The notes below the pieces were generated by a model that saw only the letters and a list, made by a program, of their open reading frames with translations, did not search any database and was not told where the DNA came from. Positions 1 through 13,400 of a DNA stretch of 64,000 bases are shown here, piece by piece. Numbering within the stretch: the first letter of the stretch is position 1; each line of letters starts with the position of its first letter. This DNA comes from Perkinsus chesapeaki (lineage: Eukaryota > Perkinsozoa > Perkinsida > Perkinsidae). The DNA lies in the NCBI GenBank assembly GCA_013115145.1, contig JAAPAO010000047.1, forward strand, positions 1 to 64,000, written 5' to 3'. The position numbers and the translations under genes were made by a program.

Positions 1-350
1 TGTATTCTTGTTATTCCCTTATACTTCTCTTAAGCCATGTATTCTTGTTATTCCCTTATACTTCTCTTAAGCCATGTATTCTTGTTATTCCCTTATACTT
101 CTCTTAAGCCATGTATTCTTGTTATTCCCTTATACTTCTCTTAAGCCATGTATTCTTGTTATTCCCTTATACTTCTCTTAAGCCATGTATTCTTGTTATT
201 CCCTTATACTTCTCTTAAGCCATGTATTCTTGTTATTCCCTTATACTTCTCTTAAGCCATGTATTCTTGTTATTCCCTTATACTTCTCTTAAGCCATGTA
301 TTCTTGTTATTCCCTTATACTTCTCTTAAGCCATGTATTCTTGTTTTTCC
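1..350. repeat. 37-bp tandem repeat array
   Basis: Nine complete, essentially identical 37-bp units run from base 1 to 333, followed by a partial tenth unit that decays near 350. Each unit begins TGTATTCTTGTTATTCCC and ends CTTAAGCCA. The array is cut by the left edge of the window, so its full length is unknown. Copies abut directly with no spacers, so this is a satellite or minisatellite and not a CRISPR array. No open frame of note runs through it. Confidence 0.97.
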
Positions 351-1007
351 GTATTAATGTGACCAATAGGTTATATTGACTGATATGTAGATTGCGTTTC
401 AACTCTCAAACACAACAATTAGGGATATATTACTCGTGCTACCGGTTCCCGACAAAATCCTACGCAGAATCACAATCAATCAGTACCAGACAAGATGACG
501 ATTACGGTGATACCAACGACGCCACCATATGGGCCTCCGTGTTAAAGGGGGCCGGAATGGTCACAATGGATAGGAACAAAACAGTAATAGGCAATCACCT
601 CAAACGTCATTGTCAAGCTCGCTTAATGGGCGAGGGAAAACGTAGGTCAGGTGGCTGCTACTGCCCAACAAAAGTAGCAGCAGCTGCTGCGCTTCTCTCA
701 TAAATATACAACTTCGGACTTCTAAGATCGCCGTTCAAGCAGGCGACTAATTGAGGATTTCATGAAGGAAATCTCTCAAAGGAGCAAAATGTGATGTCTG
801 TGGGTTCGGCCATGACAATGATTTACAAACCATAAGCTGCTCGCTCAGCCATCTATTGCAGTACCAACCAGCCAGCTCACCCTGACAACACTCGACTACT
901 CGACAACTCTTAATAACTCTTACCTTGTTGAATGGTCCCTGTATATTGCCAACATCATCAATATAATACCTGCCAAATCCATACCTCTACCGAGATTGAG
1001 GGGCATC
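351..1007. other. Intergenic, downstream of the KH gene
   Basis: This stretch lies between the satellite and the stop codon of the minus-strand KH gene. A 103-codon plus-strand open frame (392-703) has no recognisable domain and an ordinary composition, and I do not call it a gene. No RNA gene or other repeat is seen. Confidence 0.5.
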
Positions 1008-4000
1008 TTACCAAATAAGTCCAGCTTGCTGTTGTTGCTGAAACATAGCATTCTGTTGAGCAGCAGCTGCCGCGGCGGCTGCTGCTGCAGCTGCCTGATG
1101 CTGTTGCATGTGTGCATTTGCCGCAGCCATCTGCTGTTGCTGCTGCTGTTGCTGCTGCTGTTGCTGGTAATAATACCTAACCCACACTACTCCACCATCC
1201 CTACCATCACCCTTACTGTTGGTATTGTTGTTGTTGTTGCTGCTGGGCAGAGTGTTGCCTCTGCAACTGAGCAGTCTGCTGTTGTTGCTGCTGGTGCTGC
1301 TGTTGTTGTTGTTGCCACATCGCCTGGTTGGCTGCCGCAGCCGCATTCGCATATTGTTGCTGAGCCATTTGTTGAGGTGCCGCCGGCCTAGAAGGCACAA
1401 TTCAACCACCACTCCACAAATCACAAAGTCGAGCCCTCATATGGCAAACTCCCGTTCCCGAATACATGTACTGATAACACACTAATTCGGGTATGGGAAT
1501 TTGACATGATTCGGGGCTTCGAGTGTTGGGATGAACGCATGCACACAAGCATGTTGACGAGAAAGCGTGCGGAATCCAGTCAGTTACTAACGGCAACGAC
1601 CTGACTATACAATTCTCAAAAGCTTGCCAAAATTGAGTTTAGAGATCACTCCAGATTCCGAGAATTGTTATCCTTCCAAAAACCTTTCTCCCTCACTGCA
1701 CATACATCTGCTGCATAACCTGCGAGGAGCGTCTCATCTGTTCCGCCGCAACAGCCGCTGCTGCGGCCGCGTTCGCCCTCTGAACGTCTGGGGTCGCAAC
1801 CGGTGCTACAGTGTCCTCAGAGACGGTGGGAGATTCTAAAACATAGTTGACAACGACATGAACTTCGAAGATTCCTACCAGCGCGTGGACCTGCGCCGAG
1901 CTCAGGTCCGGCAGAGGCTCGATTGGGACTGAAAACAAAATCGTAGAGATCCGGAAAAGCGACCCCAGTTGCCACACATATACCGGACAATTCTGAGAAT
2001 AATTGCGGTGCAATAAAAGTGAAGGATCTGTCGGATTTTTGGTAGCGACTTCCCTTCCGGCAGCTCCAACAGCGGAACGATACTTCGAACTTCGTATTTT
2101 GGAGGGAGTATAAATATACAGAACATAGCAATGATGAAGATCCACGGTTGGACTTGGGCGGATGTGCCACCCTTACCTGGCAATAATACGAGCCACATCA
2201 TCCCGGCACGCGGTGATGTCACCATCCTTAGATTCGGCGTCGAGCAGTATATAATAGTTGAAGTCGTCGTCCTATTGAAAAACTAGAAAGTGCATCGCTC
2301 CGCCGTGCGCTTACGTCGTAAGGACTCTTTACGGCTCTAACAGACACGTGATGCTTATTGCTCATAAGTGACAGAGAGTCTTCTCCGAATGCCGATACTG
2401 ATACGAAGTTCTAGCGCGCCTGGAAATCAGCATAAGTCTTACCTGCTTCATCTGGTACGCCAATAACAGCGGATGTTTTACGGAAAGATTCCAACAGCCG
2501 CGATACCGCATCCTGAAGAATCGCCTATTATAATCACTCTCGAAGTATAAGAGGCAAGATATATCGACTTGATGGAGAGCACTGCGCCTACTGGACACCA
2601 ACCGTTACCTTCATGCGGCCAAGGAACTGCTCAGTTCCCCGCAGGTGCAAAGTTACAGTTCCATCAGCATCCTTAGTGAAGTCCACGCTGCCTGTGTTCG
2701 ACAAAGGACCGTTATCTCCTGAATAAGAAACCCTCGCAAGTTCGATCCCTGGTAGGTGCATTTTTACCGTCCTCAGGGCCTGGAATCGACCTGACATGCT
2801 TGAAGAGGGCCCTAGTGCCGTCCTCCACAGAGTTCGGACTGCAATTCACCACCACTGTCTCATACCTGATAATTATATAAAAATGCAACATGAAGGGATC
2901 GAACCACCGCACAAATGGGTGTTCTCACTCTCCAAGCAAATTACGATTCGAAAGGGCCATTCAATTTTGTGATCGTTATCATTCAGCCAACGCGGCGCTA
3001 AGCAGTCGGTAGGATACGCCTATCTCAGCAATTCATACACGAACAGCCACGTCCAATAAACCCATCACACACAATCATCCCAGCAGCAACATACTCCCCG
3101 CTCATTCCTGCCCTACACCTCCACGCAAGGACTGTTCTTCGATTCTGTCATGCCCGTGATGAATGTAGAGCGAAGTGAGCAGCCTTCACCCTACTCACTT
3201 TGCACTGTTATCCTCTGCTGCTGCTGGTGTGATATCAGCTAAACCAAAGGCGAATAGATGCTCCGTGGATAATGTAAGCTGAAAAAAGCAAGCAGATTGT
3301 AGACTGCACAGTGGAATAATGAAGCCAAATGTAGGCTGGATGAGTTGAGCCGTACGCGTGCACGTAGTTAGTATTTGGTAAATTGAGTATATTACGACAT
3401 AGCTCGAATAATAATAACAAATACACAACTTCGTATATTATATCCCTTCGCTGAATTAAATCAAGCTGAGGAGCATTCGCCAGTTGACCCTAAACTCCTC
3501 CTCTTTAATGATAGTCATTTCATACAATGGCGTGTGAGATTGCTGAACATTTTGGTGATAACTATGTCATTATGAAGAGCTTGTAACCTCCTTCTTTTTA
3601 ACTCCAAGAATACCCAAGGTTTTTCAACAAGAGCGCAACTGACCTCAGAAGTCTTGTTTTCCCTCTTAAACCTCTCCAATCTATCTATCCAATCTTGCTC
3701 CACTTCCAACACGCTGGCTTCCAGACCAGATAGTATCTTTACAATGACAATGATATTTACCACTCTAACTGAGCCAACCAACTCACCATGGTGGGACAGT
3801 TACCGGTTGCATCAGCTTCCTCCTCTTCAGTTGATGATTCTAGAGATGGACCGGCGCTACCTCGCCTGAAAGAAAATAAATGTCAGGAAGCCAAGCTACG
3901 AGAATGTCCAAATTGACGGATAAGGAGGAACAGTAAAGATAAGGGTCGTTATCCAAATATGGCACAAAATATACAAGGCAATGGAGTGCCTATTAGGCTT

Positions 4001-7000
4001 TGTCTAAAAGTGAAAAAATGATAAAACTACTTACTACGTATATAATATAATTGTATGCCACACCCATGCTTCACCTGCTGCCACTAACTCTTAGTAAATA
4101 AGTCTTATTGGACGACTTGCAGTAGTGAGATATACGGTTCAAAAATCGCCCCTATTTTTTCAGTCACTTTTATAATGTAAACTACTCCTTGCTATCGCCC
4201 CAGACCTACTTGATAACTATCTCCACACCTTTTTCTCTGGCGAAGTTACGGAACCTCTGCAAGCCTTGCCCGCCTCTACCCAGATTCAACAATTGCTTAG
4301 ACTGGTCTGACCGTAGCGAGATCGTGCACCTAGGAGGAAAAATGGAAATAAAATAGTCACACCGAAATTTCTGCGAAAAAGAAACAAATCTTAGCAAAAA
4401 GAAGGATGACACTTACACACACAAGTACACTAGACTAGAATTCACCGAAAATATCTTCAAAGATATTTTTGAGCTCAAGTTGCTTACCGGAAGTTATATT
4501 CTCTCCACTCATCCATCATATCATACATAACCTTCTTAGCTCCTTCAAACTCTCCCGGATAGCACTCAAAAATAAGCTGCAGTAAAATCGATCAAGTATC
4601 GCACTGTTAGATATTCTTACCTCCACATGGCCGCTAGATTCAGCGTCCTTAGTTGGGTCACCAGTATGCATCATTGCTGCTGCCTGCCTCCTTCCAGTAC
4701 CGAATCGACCGTCCTCCAGTTCAACCCGAAGCATGAAACCGGCGTCACGAAGTCTTCGACGATACCCAGTGAGACCGTACTAAAACGATACGGCAATGAT
4801 ACCGTGAGTCACCCGCCTGCAGGCTGATGTGAAGAAGTATACACCCTAATTCCCAATGCTAGTGGACGTCCAACGGATCCAGTTACTCATACTACTTAAT
4901 TCATGTCCCCGATCAACCGCCAATATTTTTGATCGGGTATGGAAGAACGAAGCCCGAAAACCCGAAAAGGTTTCACGGAATTATAACTGATGTGATGATC
5001 CCCTCTAGTACATTAGGTGCCTTATTAACACTGCCAAAGGTAGGATCTCTCTTAACCGTCCTTCTATCCCAGATACACTCAATAAGATCATCGGCATCAA
5101 CCTCTTCATCGAGACGCCATCTGAAAATAACAAAGGGGCACCAATAATAACTGTAATTAAGTGTATTGAATATAATATTAATATAACAAATGTCAATATT
5201 ATACAAACGTGAGTAGTTGTAGTAATATAAAATCTGAGTCACAGTCGTAATGGTATCATTTCTGCGATCCAGATTTCATTATGATAATACCAGAGAGTAA
5301 TCAAGTCTCATTTGATGCGGATGAAAGCAAACGGAGAAAGGGCAACAATAATACTAATATTACATAATGATAATGCAGCTGGGCAACAATAATGACTTAC
5401 ACTAGAGTAGATCTCTTCTGGGATTCCACGAACTTCATTACGGTCTCCTTGGCTGGAGCAATGCTAACAAAACAACACGTCACTGCCAATAATGCGAGTT
5501 CGATCCCGGCATGCTGCATAATTATATAATACCGAAACTCATACACCAATAATACTAAGATACCCCCCCAAATGCATCACTATTTCCCCACCACCCTAGC
5601 TCCATTACTCTCTTTTCCTTCCTATCATTCTTAGTGTGCCGTATTTAGCCTCACCACCATCTTCCTCCTCAGCATCGCTCGCTGGTGGTGATGGCTGGCG
5701 AGTTGAAGCATTAGAAGGGTTCTCAATGTAGAGGAAGCATCCGGTTTCAGCCTGATTCACTTTTCTTGCGCGCCACAATATCCAAGTTCGTACCCGCAGT
5801 TTGTCAATATTTTGCCCGCCTTTTCCGATTATCACACTAGCTTGATTCTTTGCGGTGAGTGGCATGCTCGAGTAACCTGGGAGAGGATCAATATTCAATG
5901 AACCCATATCAACCTCAAAGATATCTTTTAATTTTAACTTCCGAGATGTCTTTTTACATATATTTCTTTCCATTATAACCTCTGAAATATCTTTCACTTT
6001 TAATCTCAAACATCTGTCCATTCTAACCCCAAAAATATTTTCCAACCTCGAAAATATCTTTTACTTTCAACCTCTAGAATATTTTTTACTTTCAACCTCC
6101 AAAATATCTTCATTACCATTGAGTCTATCAGATATTGCCCTCTTAAGTTTATCAAATACGTTTCGCAACTTCGGATCAGACCTTCCGCCCGATACTTGCT
6201 TTTCTTCTCCACTCATATTAGCCAATTTCATCAGAACCTAGGATGCCATCTGCGTAGCGGAGCGAAGCGATTTTTGTTTTACCTGTTTCTCTTTGAACAT
6301 TACCACTAGCCTACAGCTAACCCAATTATATCTCTCCTCGATTTCCTTCTCAATGTATTTAGAAAAGAAAGTCATTGCTTGAAGTTGAACCAGATCAAGA
6401 TCCCTATAGTATCTTATCTGAAGAAAGTTCAAACTAAACATAACACTTGAACAGTTTCCGCGGGGCAGTTTTTCTGGATTCGACTCTCAGAGTTATACCT
6501 CGAAGCTCCTATAAGGTCAATTGCTTGTACGTAGTTTTTTTGGTAAGTGCATTTGGCAGATTAATATTTCGATTAAAAGAAATAAGAAATGTGTGTCTCC
6601 TTGGAAATAGCTTTCCCATACCATATTTGCCTTAAATCATCAATATAAGGGCCATCCAGTCGTGTTAGAGTATCCTATAGCAATTACGACCCCTCTATCA
6701 TTCAACACTCACCGCGGTTCGAACCCGCGCCCTGCATAGCCATATTACCTCCTCACAGACCTCATGCTTGAGCTCAGCATAACATTCAGAGACGCCCTTC
6801 TTGTTCCCTCGTATTTTAACCGTTAGGGGGGCTTCGTCACTACCGCTGGCCCCCTCGGTTTGAGAGGAGGACGCCAGCGCCTCAATTTCATCGACAAGGA
6901 CGCCAAATTGGTTTGCCAATCGACGGAAATTAGCACCATTACGACCTGGATTAAAATGGGGTATTCTAGCAATTATTTGAGGAAAAATCGGTATGACAGA

Positions 7001-9267
7001 ATAGAAGACTAATAAAGTGGAAGTAGGATATGTGTTTGCCCCTTCGAATCGAATATTTATAAAAGCAGTACTAATCTGCCTCGATCGTACAGATTTCATA
7101 GCGCTGCCCGCGTCTCCTGCACATCCTCGAACATATGCTGCTCTTTGTACTAAACATCAAGTGGCAATACTAGACGCGTGAATTACCGATGGAAACCGTG
7201 TGGAAACCCGGAAATTTCCTCAAGCAAAACCAAGATCAAAACCTGCCTATGAATCACGTTTCTACACACTATCCCTCTAGCCCTCCCTATTGCCTAATGT
7301 CCATGTAAAAACCGTAAAAGAATCCGCGCTTCGCTCCGCTAAGCCCTATCGAATTACCTCGAGATCGCTGAACTTTCTCAGCTGGGATAAGCAGTTTCAT
7401 CTCCTTATATTCCCCACGAGATAGCTTCAACGATGTACAGGTATCGCGACAATCCAACTACGAAAAATGATATTTCTTAGCGGAGCGATGCAACAACCAT
7501 TCTACCTCCAACTGGACGGCCCTCTTGGCAACCTCAAGGGCTCGGGTGCGGGCAACGCATTCGGCTGATCAGAGAAAAGTACGGTATAGAACTCAGCGCA
7601 CCATTTTACCTTTTTTCTTGCCCAACTTAGAGAATTCCAGCTGAAGATCCTTGAGCTTACTACCGATACTGGGGCCGATGGAGCGGCTAGCAGATCTGAT
7701 AGAAAAAGTGTAAAAACTTTATAGAGTCACTAAGCCTAATGCGAGGGTTTCCCGTAACATATCTCCCCAACTAGGATGTATAGAGATTTTATATTCCCAG
7801 CACCTCAACCTAACCATCCCATCACAGACACATCACAGAAATATGAGACGAAATAAACTCACGAAACAGGAGACAACGGAGCTGATATAAGATTTATTAT
7901 CAATTATAGTTCATTAAAGATTAATTATTAATGCATTATGGTGTACAAGATCTAAAAGAGCGAGTAGCAATATTCATACCATCACGCCGTCCTTGAAACG
8001 GTTCTCCAATACAAGTTCCGCCAAGTACCTCTTATTGCTCCCTTGTCCATTATTCCCCTTTGAAGCAGCTCGACTGGCATGTTCATGTTCCTTCTGTTGC
8101 GTCTTAGCTTCCGCAGCCAATTCCTTAATACTTCCCTCAAGCTTAACCATGCGAGCTTGAACCTAAGTATCGCTTCAGACGATCAAGACGGAGGTCGCCA
8201 ATCTGACCTGTTTAGTATCTTTCATCACCGTCTCCAAGGAGTTAACTGCACGCATTTTGAGCTCCGTCAGGTCCGGGTCTGTGAGCCCCGCCAGCAGGCT
8301 GCTGGCGCCTTGATCGTCGTTTTTACTCTCGAGCGACATTAATTTTTCCCTGAGAACGCCAAAATGAACCCATACCGACACTTCCGCCAACTCTCTATAA
8401 TTGCACCATAACTCAGTAGTACCGATACTACATAATAATCACTCTCTAAGATGTTCTACGACGGATTGATTGAGTCCGATATTGATTAATCAATCCTGCG
8501 TATGAATACTGCACCACCACCACGTCACCAAGTCACTCGACTTCGAAGTTGAGCTATAATACGATGCTTGTTTCTCCTATTAACAATCAACGCACACACA
8601 CCTCTTCGAAGTAAACTGTGAAACTTTACTGGAAAGAAGTTTATGCTCAATTTCGTAAAGCATGAACAATATTATCAATAAAACACCCACACTGATCCAG
8701 TCAGGCGATTTCAATGAAGAACCGAGAGACTCCTAAGCAGATATTAAAATGGCCGAGCTCCTACATACCTCTCTCTTGCCTATGTTATCCTATTGGAAGC
8801 TACTTACCACCACTATATCACATGCTCTAAGATTCATTCGAGGGTATAGTAAACCGAAATGACTAATATAACCACCAAAGGACCTCTACAAAGCAATTTA
8901 TTTCAATAGGACTTCGCAAAACGTCCTTCTTTATCAATACTCTTTCATTTGACACTTGGAAAGCATATACTTAATATTATACTTAATAGAGAACACATCA
9001 ATGTCTACAATCCAACAGAACAACGCGTACGTGGTTATATTTACAACATTAATAAACATACATTATCAAACTTCCCTCTCGAAATGCATATTAATTGTGT
9101 TCCCATTCCTCCCCTTATTACAGATTCTCTCCACTGACATCAGCTCCAGCCGCTTTCAACTGTTGCGCAGATATAGTGTCCGATCCCCAGGCACCTGCAG
9201 TCCATGGCCCTGGACGGTGGGGAGCTGTAGTAGTCCTCGAAGCCTGCTCAGCAGAACTAGGAGACAT
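1008..9267 (-). CDS. Multi-KH RNA-binding protein, Gln/Ala-rich tail (vigilin/Scp160-like)
   Basis: This is a many-exon gene read from right to left. The proposed start is the ATG at 9267-9265 (MSPSSAEQAS...); the stop is TAA at 1010-1008. KH-type GXXG loops are visible: GRNG near 6935-6946, GKGG (VIIGKGGQNI) near 5815-5826 and GRGG near 4269-4280. A further KH-like stretch (SIGPSIGSKLKDL) lies near 7690. Between them are charged helical and acidic linkers, for example EEEEAD near 3820. The last exons encode long Gln and Ala runs (about 1020-1400 and 1690-1790). A 40-bp intron separates the runs at about 1170-1210. Multi-KH proteins of the vigilin type bind RNA and polysomes; that role is inferred here. 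Several introns carry the recurrent elements listed separately. Some exon borders are unresolved, and the number of KH domains is a minimum. Confidence 0.68.
2719..2767 (-). repeat. 49-bp intron made of a family A element (antisense)
   Basis: This is an intron of the KH gene between the codons for ...IPGPED and GDNGPLSN. On the plus strand bases 2740-2765 read GTTCGATCCCTGGTAGGTGC followed by ATTTTT, which looks like a tRNA T-arm and acceptor 3' half ending in a T-run. Relative to the host gene the element is inverted, so its T-run supplies the A-rich start of the intron, GTAAAAATGC. Confidence 0.75.
2866..2928 (-). repeat. 63-bp intron with a family A element (sense)
   Basis: This KH-gene intron, directly upstream of the YETVVVNCSP exon, contains GGTTCGATCCC (minus strand, complement of about 2895-2906) followed by TTGCATTTTT just before the acceptor. 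It carries the same core as the 2719-2767 intron about 100 bases away, in the opposite orientation. Confidence 0.7.
7458..7505 (-). repeat. 48-bp intron with a family C element
   Basis: This intron sits between exons encoding RAVQLE and LDCRDTCTSL of the KH gene. It contains GCATCGCTCCGCTAAGAAAT (complement of 7472-7491). The same 20 bases occur in the WDR70 gene intron at 44790-44809. Confidence 0.8.
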
Positions 9268-10442
9268 TGGTGTCCGAAATATAACGTAGAACTGACCACA
9301 GAGGGATACTGTAATGTTTGATTAGTTGTGAGATGATCGGTATGGCTAGTTCGTGGTTTTAGGCAATCAATAAAGGTATGTGAATATACACAAGTTGGCT
9401 TAATTTTTAACCTGTCACTTTTGGATCAAAATGGACGAAATGCAACGCCCGGCTTATGCCATACCACAATAATACCTAAGAGCCGACAATCTGACCGGTC
9501 GTTGAGTTAACCTCTTGGGAATCTTTCATGGATCAACCGATAAAAGATATTTTTCAGTTTAATAAACCAACAAGTGCACAGTAATCACATTCCAAGTACT
9601 CGTTTCCAGTGATAAATATTCCCAGCAGGTCCATTCTACAATCTCACTTAACTTACTCTTAGCTTGCCGGATGAAAACCTGATCAGAATCAATACTTTTT
9701 AAGTGAATCTGAGAGGGATAAGGTTCTCGAATCAACCTAATTGGAAATTCCAATTTGGAATCTTCGCTCCACAACCACGTACAAGAAAATCGATTACTCG
9801 GGCGCGCGCATTGTAGATCAGCGCAGAGCCTGTTGTCGCTCGCCCTGCTATTCATTGTGGTAGCACTTACAGTGGTTGCGTACATGTGGACACAAAGATT
9901 CTTATTAGGTTGGGAATTGCGTATGTGTATTAAGGAAGCTGGAGCTCTATCCGTGAAATATATGCTTTCTTCGAAGGTCATGCTGAATTGTAAATTGTCG
10001 GTTATCCAACACTTGGTTTATCCTTACCGGATATAATTCTACTTGCAAACCGTCGATGAACGAATAAGCCGGCTCAACGATTTAATAACAGAGTAACTAT
10101 TAATAGATGATAATGAGCTGTAGAACGTATAGTATTCGGTCTGAAAGCTATCTTGGTTATAGTTTAAAAAAGCGTATATAACCTTGATGAGCTCACTTTT
10201 GCCCATTGTATTGTTACTTTTCATCGAAAAGTTTTCAAATTTTCCTATATCATATTCTCACTCTTTATCCTTCATATTGCCATCATATCGACTGATCATC
10301 CTCAGTAGGTCGCGGTCAGTTAACCTCGCGGAAAATTGGAATCTTTCGTAAAAGTATCTTTTCACATTAAAATTAACATTGCATTACCTCCCACGACCAT
10401 CCAGCGTTCCTCTACATTCCCCCTCAGTAATTTGTTATTAAT
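9268..10442. other. Divergent intergenic region (KH gene / dynein gene)
   Basis: This region separates the start of the minus-strand KH gene from the start of the plus-strand dynein gene and presumably holds both promoters. A 140-codon minus-strand open frame with a true ATG (9981 to 9559) lies here. It has no recognisable domain or signal peptide; it could be a small gene, but I cannot support it further. A pyrimidine tract ending in CAG at 10427, 15 bases before the dynein ATG, would suit a trans-splice or 5'UTR intron acceptor (inference). Confidence 0.4.
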
Positions 10443-13400
10443 ATGCCTCAGCCCTACGCCTGGGTTCGTTTGAAGAACTCCTCCTCGACGAACGTATCTC
10501 CGAGGTCAGGTCACACCATCACAGCCACGCCGCACGGTTTCATATGCTATGGTGGAATGGACGGCAGACGAAATGATCTGGGCAATCCTGCGCCCAACTC
10601 GGACCTGTACATCCTTAAATTGCACCCTCAGAACCAGTACGAATGGCAAATGGTCGAACTAGATCCGAGCAGCAGCACCCCACCGGGCAGAACCCTTCAC
10701 ACTGCTACCTGTGTCACCGATGATGAGATATTTGTATTTGGTGGCATCCATAGCTCGACACCTTATCAGTGCTTGAATGACGGTTGGATTCTCGACGCTT
10801 CCTGTATGGAATGGAAACGCTTGGCGTTCAAGGCTTCTCAACAGGACAAGAAAAGCGCCGGCGTTCGCAGGCTGACCGGACTTATTGAAGAGGTTGTTCA
10901 TAACGCTGGAAGCGACAATAAGAGAAAATCTGTCGGAGCTTCGGGGAGACTTGGTCGAGCTTCAATGGCGGCCGGACGCGCATCGAAATTGCTGGGGTTC
11001 GCCGATCTGGCGGGTGCGGCGGCGAAGGTTGTGGCTGGAACTAACAAGAGTATCTTGGGAGCCGGAAATTCGAAGAGAACCTGGAAATCAATTTTACAGA
11101 AGAAAATTGCGCCGAGGTCGACGATCACGCCCGGGGCGAATCTTTTGAAGAAGCAAGTTGGCGGCGGGCAGACATTTTCGAACGGTGTGCTGGTCGATGA
11201 GAAAGATGTCTTTCATGAGGATTTGGTATCTTTAGTTAGCAACATTATGTCACATGATGACGAAGCTAATAAGCAACCACCGAACGTGCCAGCTCCCAGA
11301 GCTAATCATACCGCAACACTGGTCGAGAACAGCATAGTTCTTTTTGGAGGTCATGGCGGGCAAGGATATAGTAGGAGACCTTTCAATGACGTTCACGTCC
11401 TCAATCTTGACAACGACAGATGGCTCGAACTGCAGTGCCAAGGGAACCCACCAGCGGCGCGCTCGGGACACGGTGCCTTTGCGAAGGATGAGAATCTTTA
11501 TATTTTCGGTGGGTGGAACAGCGAGCAACAATTCAATGATTTGTTTATGTTGGACGTGGAAAATAAGGATTGGACGGATCTTGATTTGAGCTGGAGCTGC
11601 CCGCGATGGAACTTCAGCCTTCAGTTGGTTCGAGCCATTCCATCCTGGAGAGTGTTTGTATTTGGTGGTGCCTGCGATAATGATGGTGGAGGCCGATCGC
11701 TTGGAGCATTCGACCATCGTATTGGCGTTCTGGACCTGGCTGAGAAGTTCCAGTGGTCAGAGCCGAGCATCGAAAGCCCGCCGGCGTCGGCTTTGAGAGA
11801 TATGCAGGAGGACTTCCAAAATAACTCTCTGGGACAAATGCCTGAGTTGTTTATGCCATCTGGAAGGTGAGGAAAATATCACTTTTTGTCGTGATTGTAT
11901 ATTATTATTGTTACATAAATGTATACTATTGTTATATAAATGTATATTATTGTTATATAAATGTATATTATTGTTATATAAATGTATNNNNNNNNNNNNN
12001 NNNNNNNNNNNNNNNNNNNNNNNNNNNNNNNNNNNNNNNNNNNNNNNNNNNNNNNNNNNNNNNNNNNNNNNNNNNNNNNNNNNNNNNTAAATGTATACTA
12101 TTGTTATATAAATGTATATTATTGTTATATAAATGTATATTATTGTTATATAAATGTATATTATTGTTATATAAATGTATATTATTGTTATATAAATGTA
12201 TACTATTGTTATATAAATGTATACTATTGTTATATAAATGCTTATTATTGTTATATAAATGTATATTATTGTTAAATGAACTTGAAATATATTGGACGTC
12301 GTCATTCGACATTCACCTGATACCTTCTCCTTTCACCACCTCAGAGAGCACGCCTCAGTAGTTTATGAGCCCGAAGAGTCCAGATTAATTGTATTTGGTG
12401 GATGGTCTAATAAATGGCTCGATGATGTTTGGCAAGTTAACATAAGTTCTATCGTCGGCCCTCCTTATGCTATTATAAAAGTGGAACCAGCCTTGGGTAA
12501 GATGGAGAAGGAGGAGGAGCTACCGGGGATCGAACCTGCGCCCCTCTGGTATTCTGCTCTGGAATTGCTCATTATTTATAAGGGGTGTGCTTCATATAGT
12601 TTTGTGATATTATATAATATTTAAGTATCATATTTCTTAAATGGCTGATGTAATAAGTCAGCATTGAAGGCAGTGTAGAGTTTAGCTTGACTAGATGGCT
12701 TACGGGGTATTAATACTATAAATGATGTAGTGCAATAAAATCATTAATAGACCTTCTTAGATTGCCAGTCTCTGCGGCTTACCCGGGAACTCAACTATTT
12801 ACGCAATCATTTGTTTTTGCTGACTCGCTTAAAAGTTTATTTCATAAAGGGTATTTCTTATCGTTAAGTGCGGTCCTTTTACTTGTGCAGTCCTATAGTA
12901 TCTCACCTCCAATCCTAACTTGTTTCAGGCCCGGTAACTGGTAACCAGCTTATTCGTATTAGAGGTGTTGGAGCTACCAGTACTCAAGGAACAGTAACAG
13001 TTAGATTCTCAGCAGGGAAGCATTCGGCTGATTCTATTGGTGAGTTATTAACGGAAAATACGGTATGAATCTCATGGTGGTGGAACATTGTGACGATTTA
13101 ATTTTCAATGTATTCACAAAGCGTAAGCTCTTAAGTTCGCACCCTTATGAATAAATTATAATCTTATAAATTGGAAAAATAAAATTGATCGGGAAAAACC
13201 CTTTATAGATTTAGCGTATTTTCCAAATCGTTGTTGTTGTTGTTGACTAAATATCTTTATATCAGGTACGGTAGTGGACGATAATACTATAGAGTGTTTG
13301 ACACCAGCAGTGATGCAAACTATTGGACCTAAAAGATGTCAAGTTAGATTCGCCGTGGGGGTAAGTTGTCATACAAGTTGGTCGATTATTTGGATATTAT

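Noticed and set aside
1-350. CRISPR-like array
   Set aside because: Units are contiguous with no spacers, and the genome is eukaryotic.
392-703. Plus-strand gene of 103 codons beside the satellite
   Set aside because: Composition is ordinary and nothing recognisable is encoded.
996-1391. Leucine-rich plus-strand open frame
   Set aside because: It is the antisense shadow of the Gln codon runs of the minus-strand KH gene.
9559-9981. Independent minus-strand gene of 140 codons
   Set aside because: No domain, signal or neighbour supports it; it is mentioned only as a possibility in the intergenic entry.
11757-12361. Long repetitive open frames on both strands
   Set aside because: They are produced by the 21-bp repeat period in dynein intron 1 and run through the N gap.
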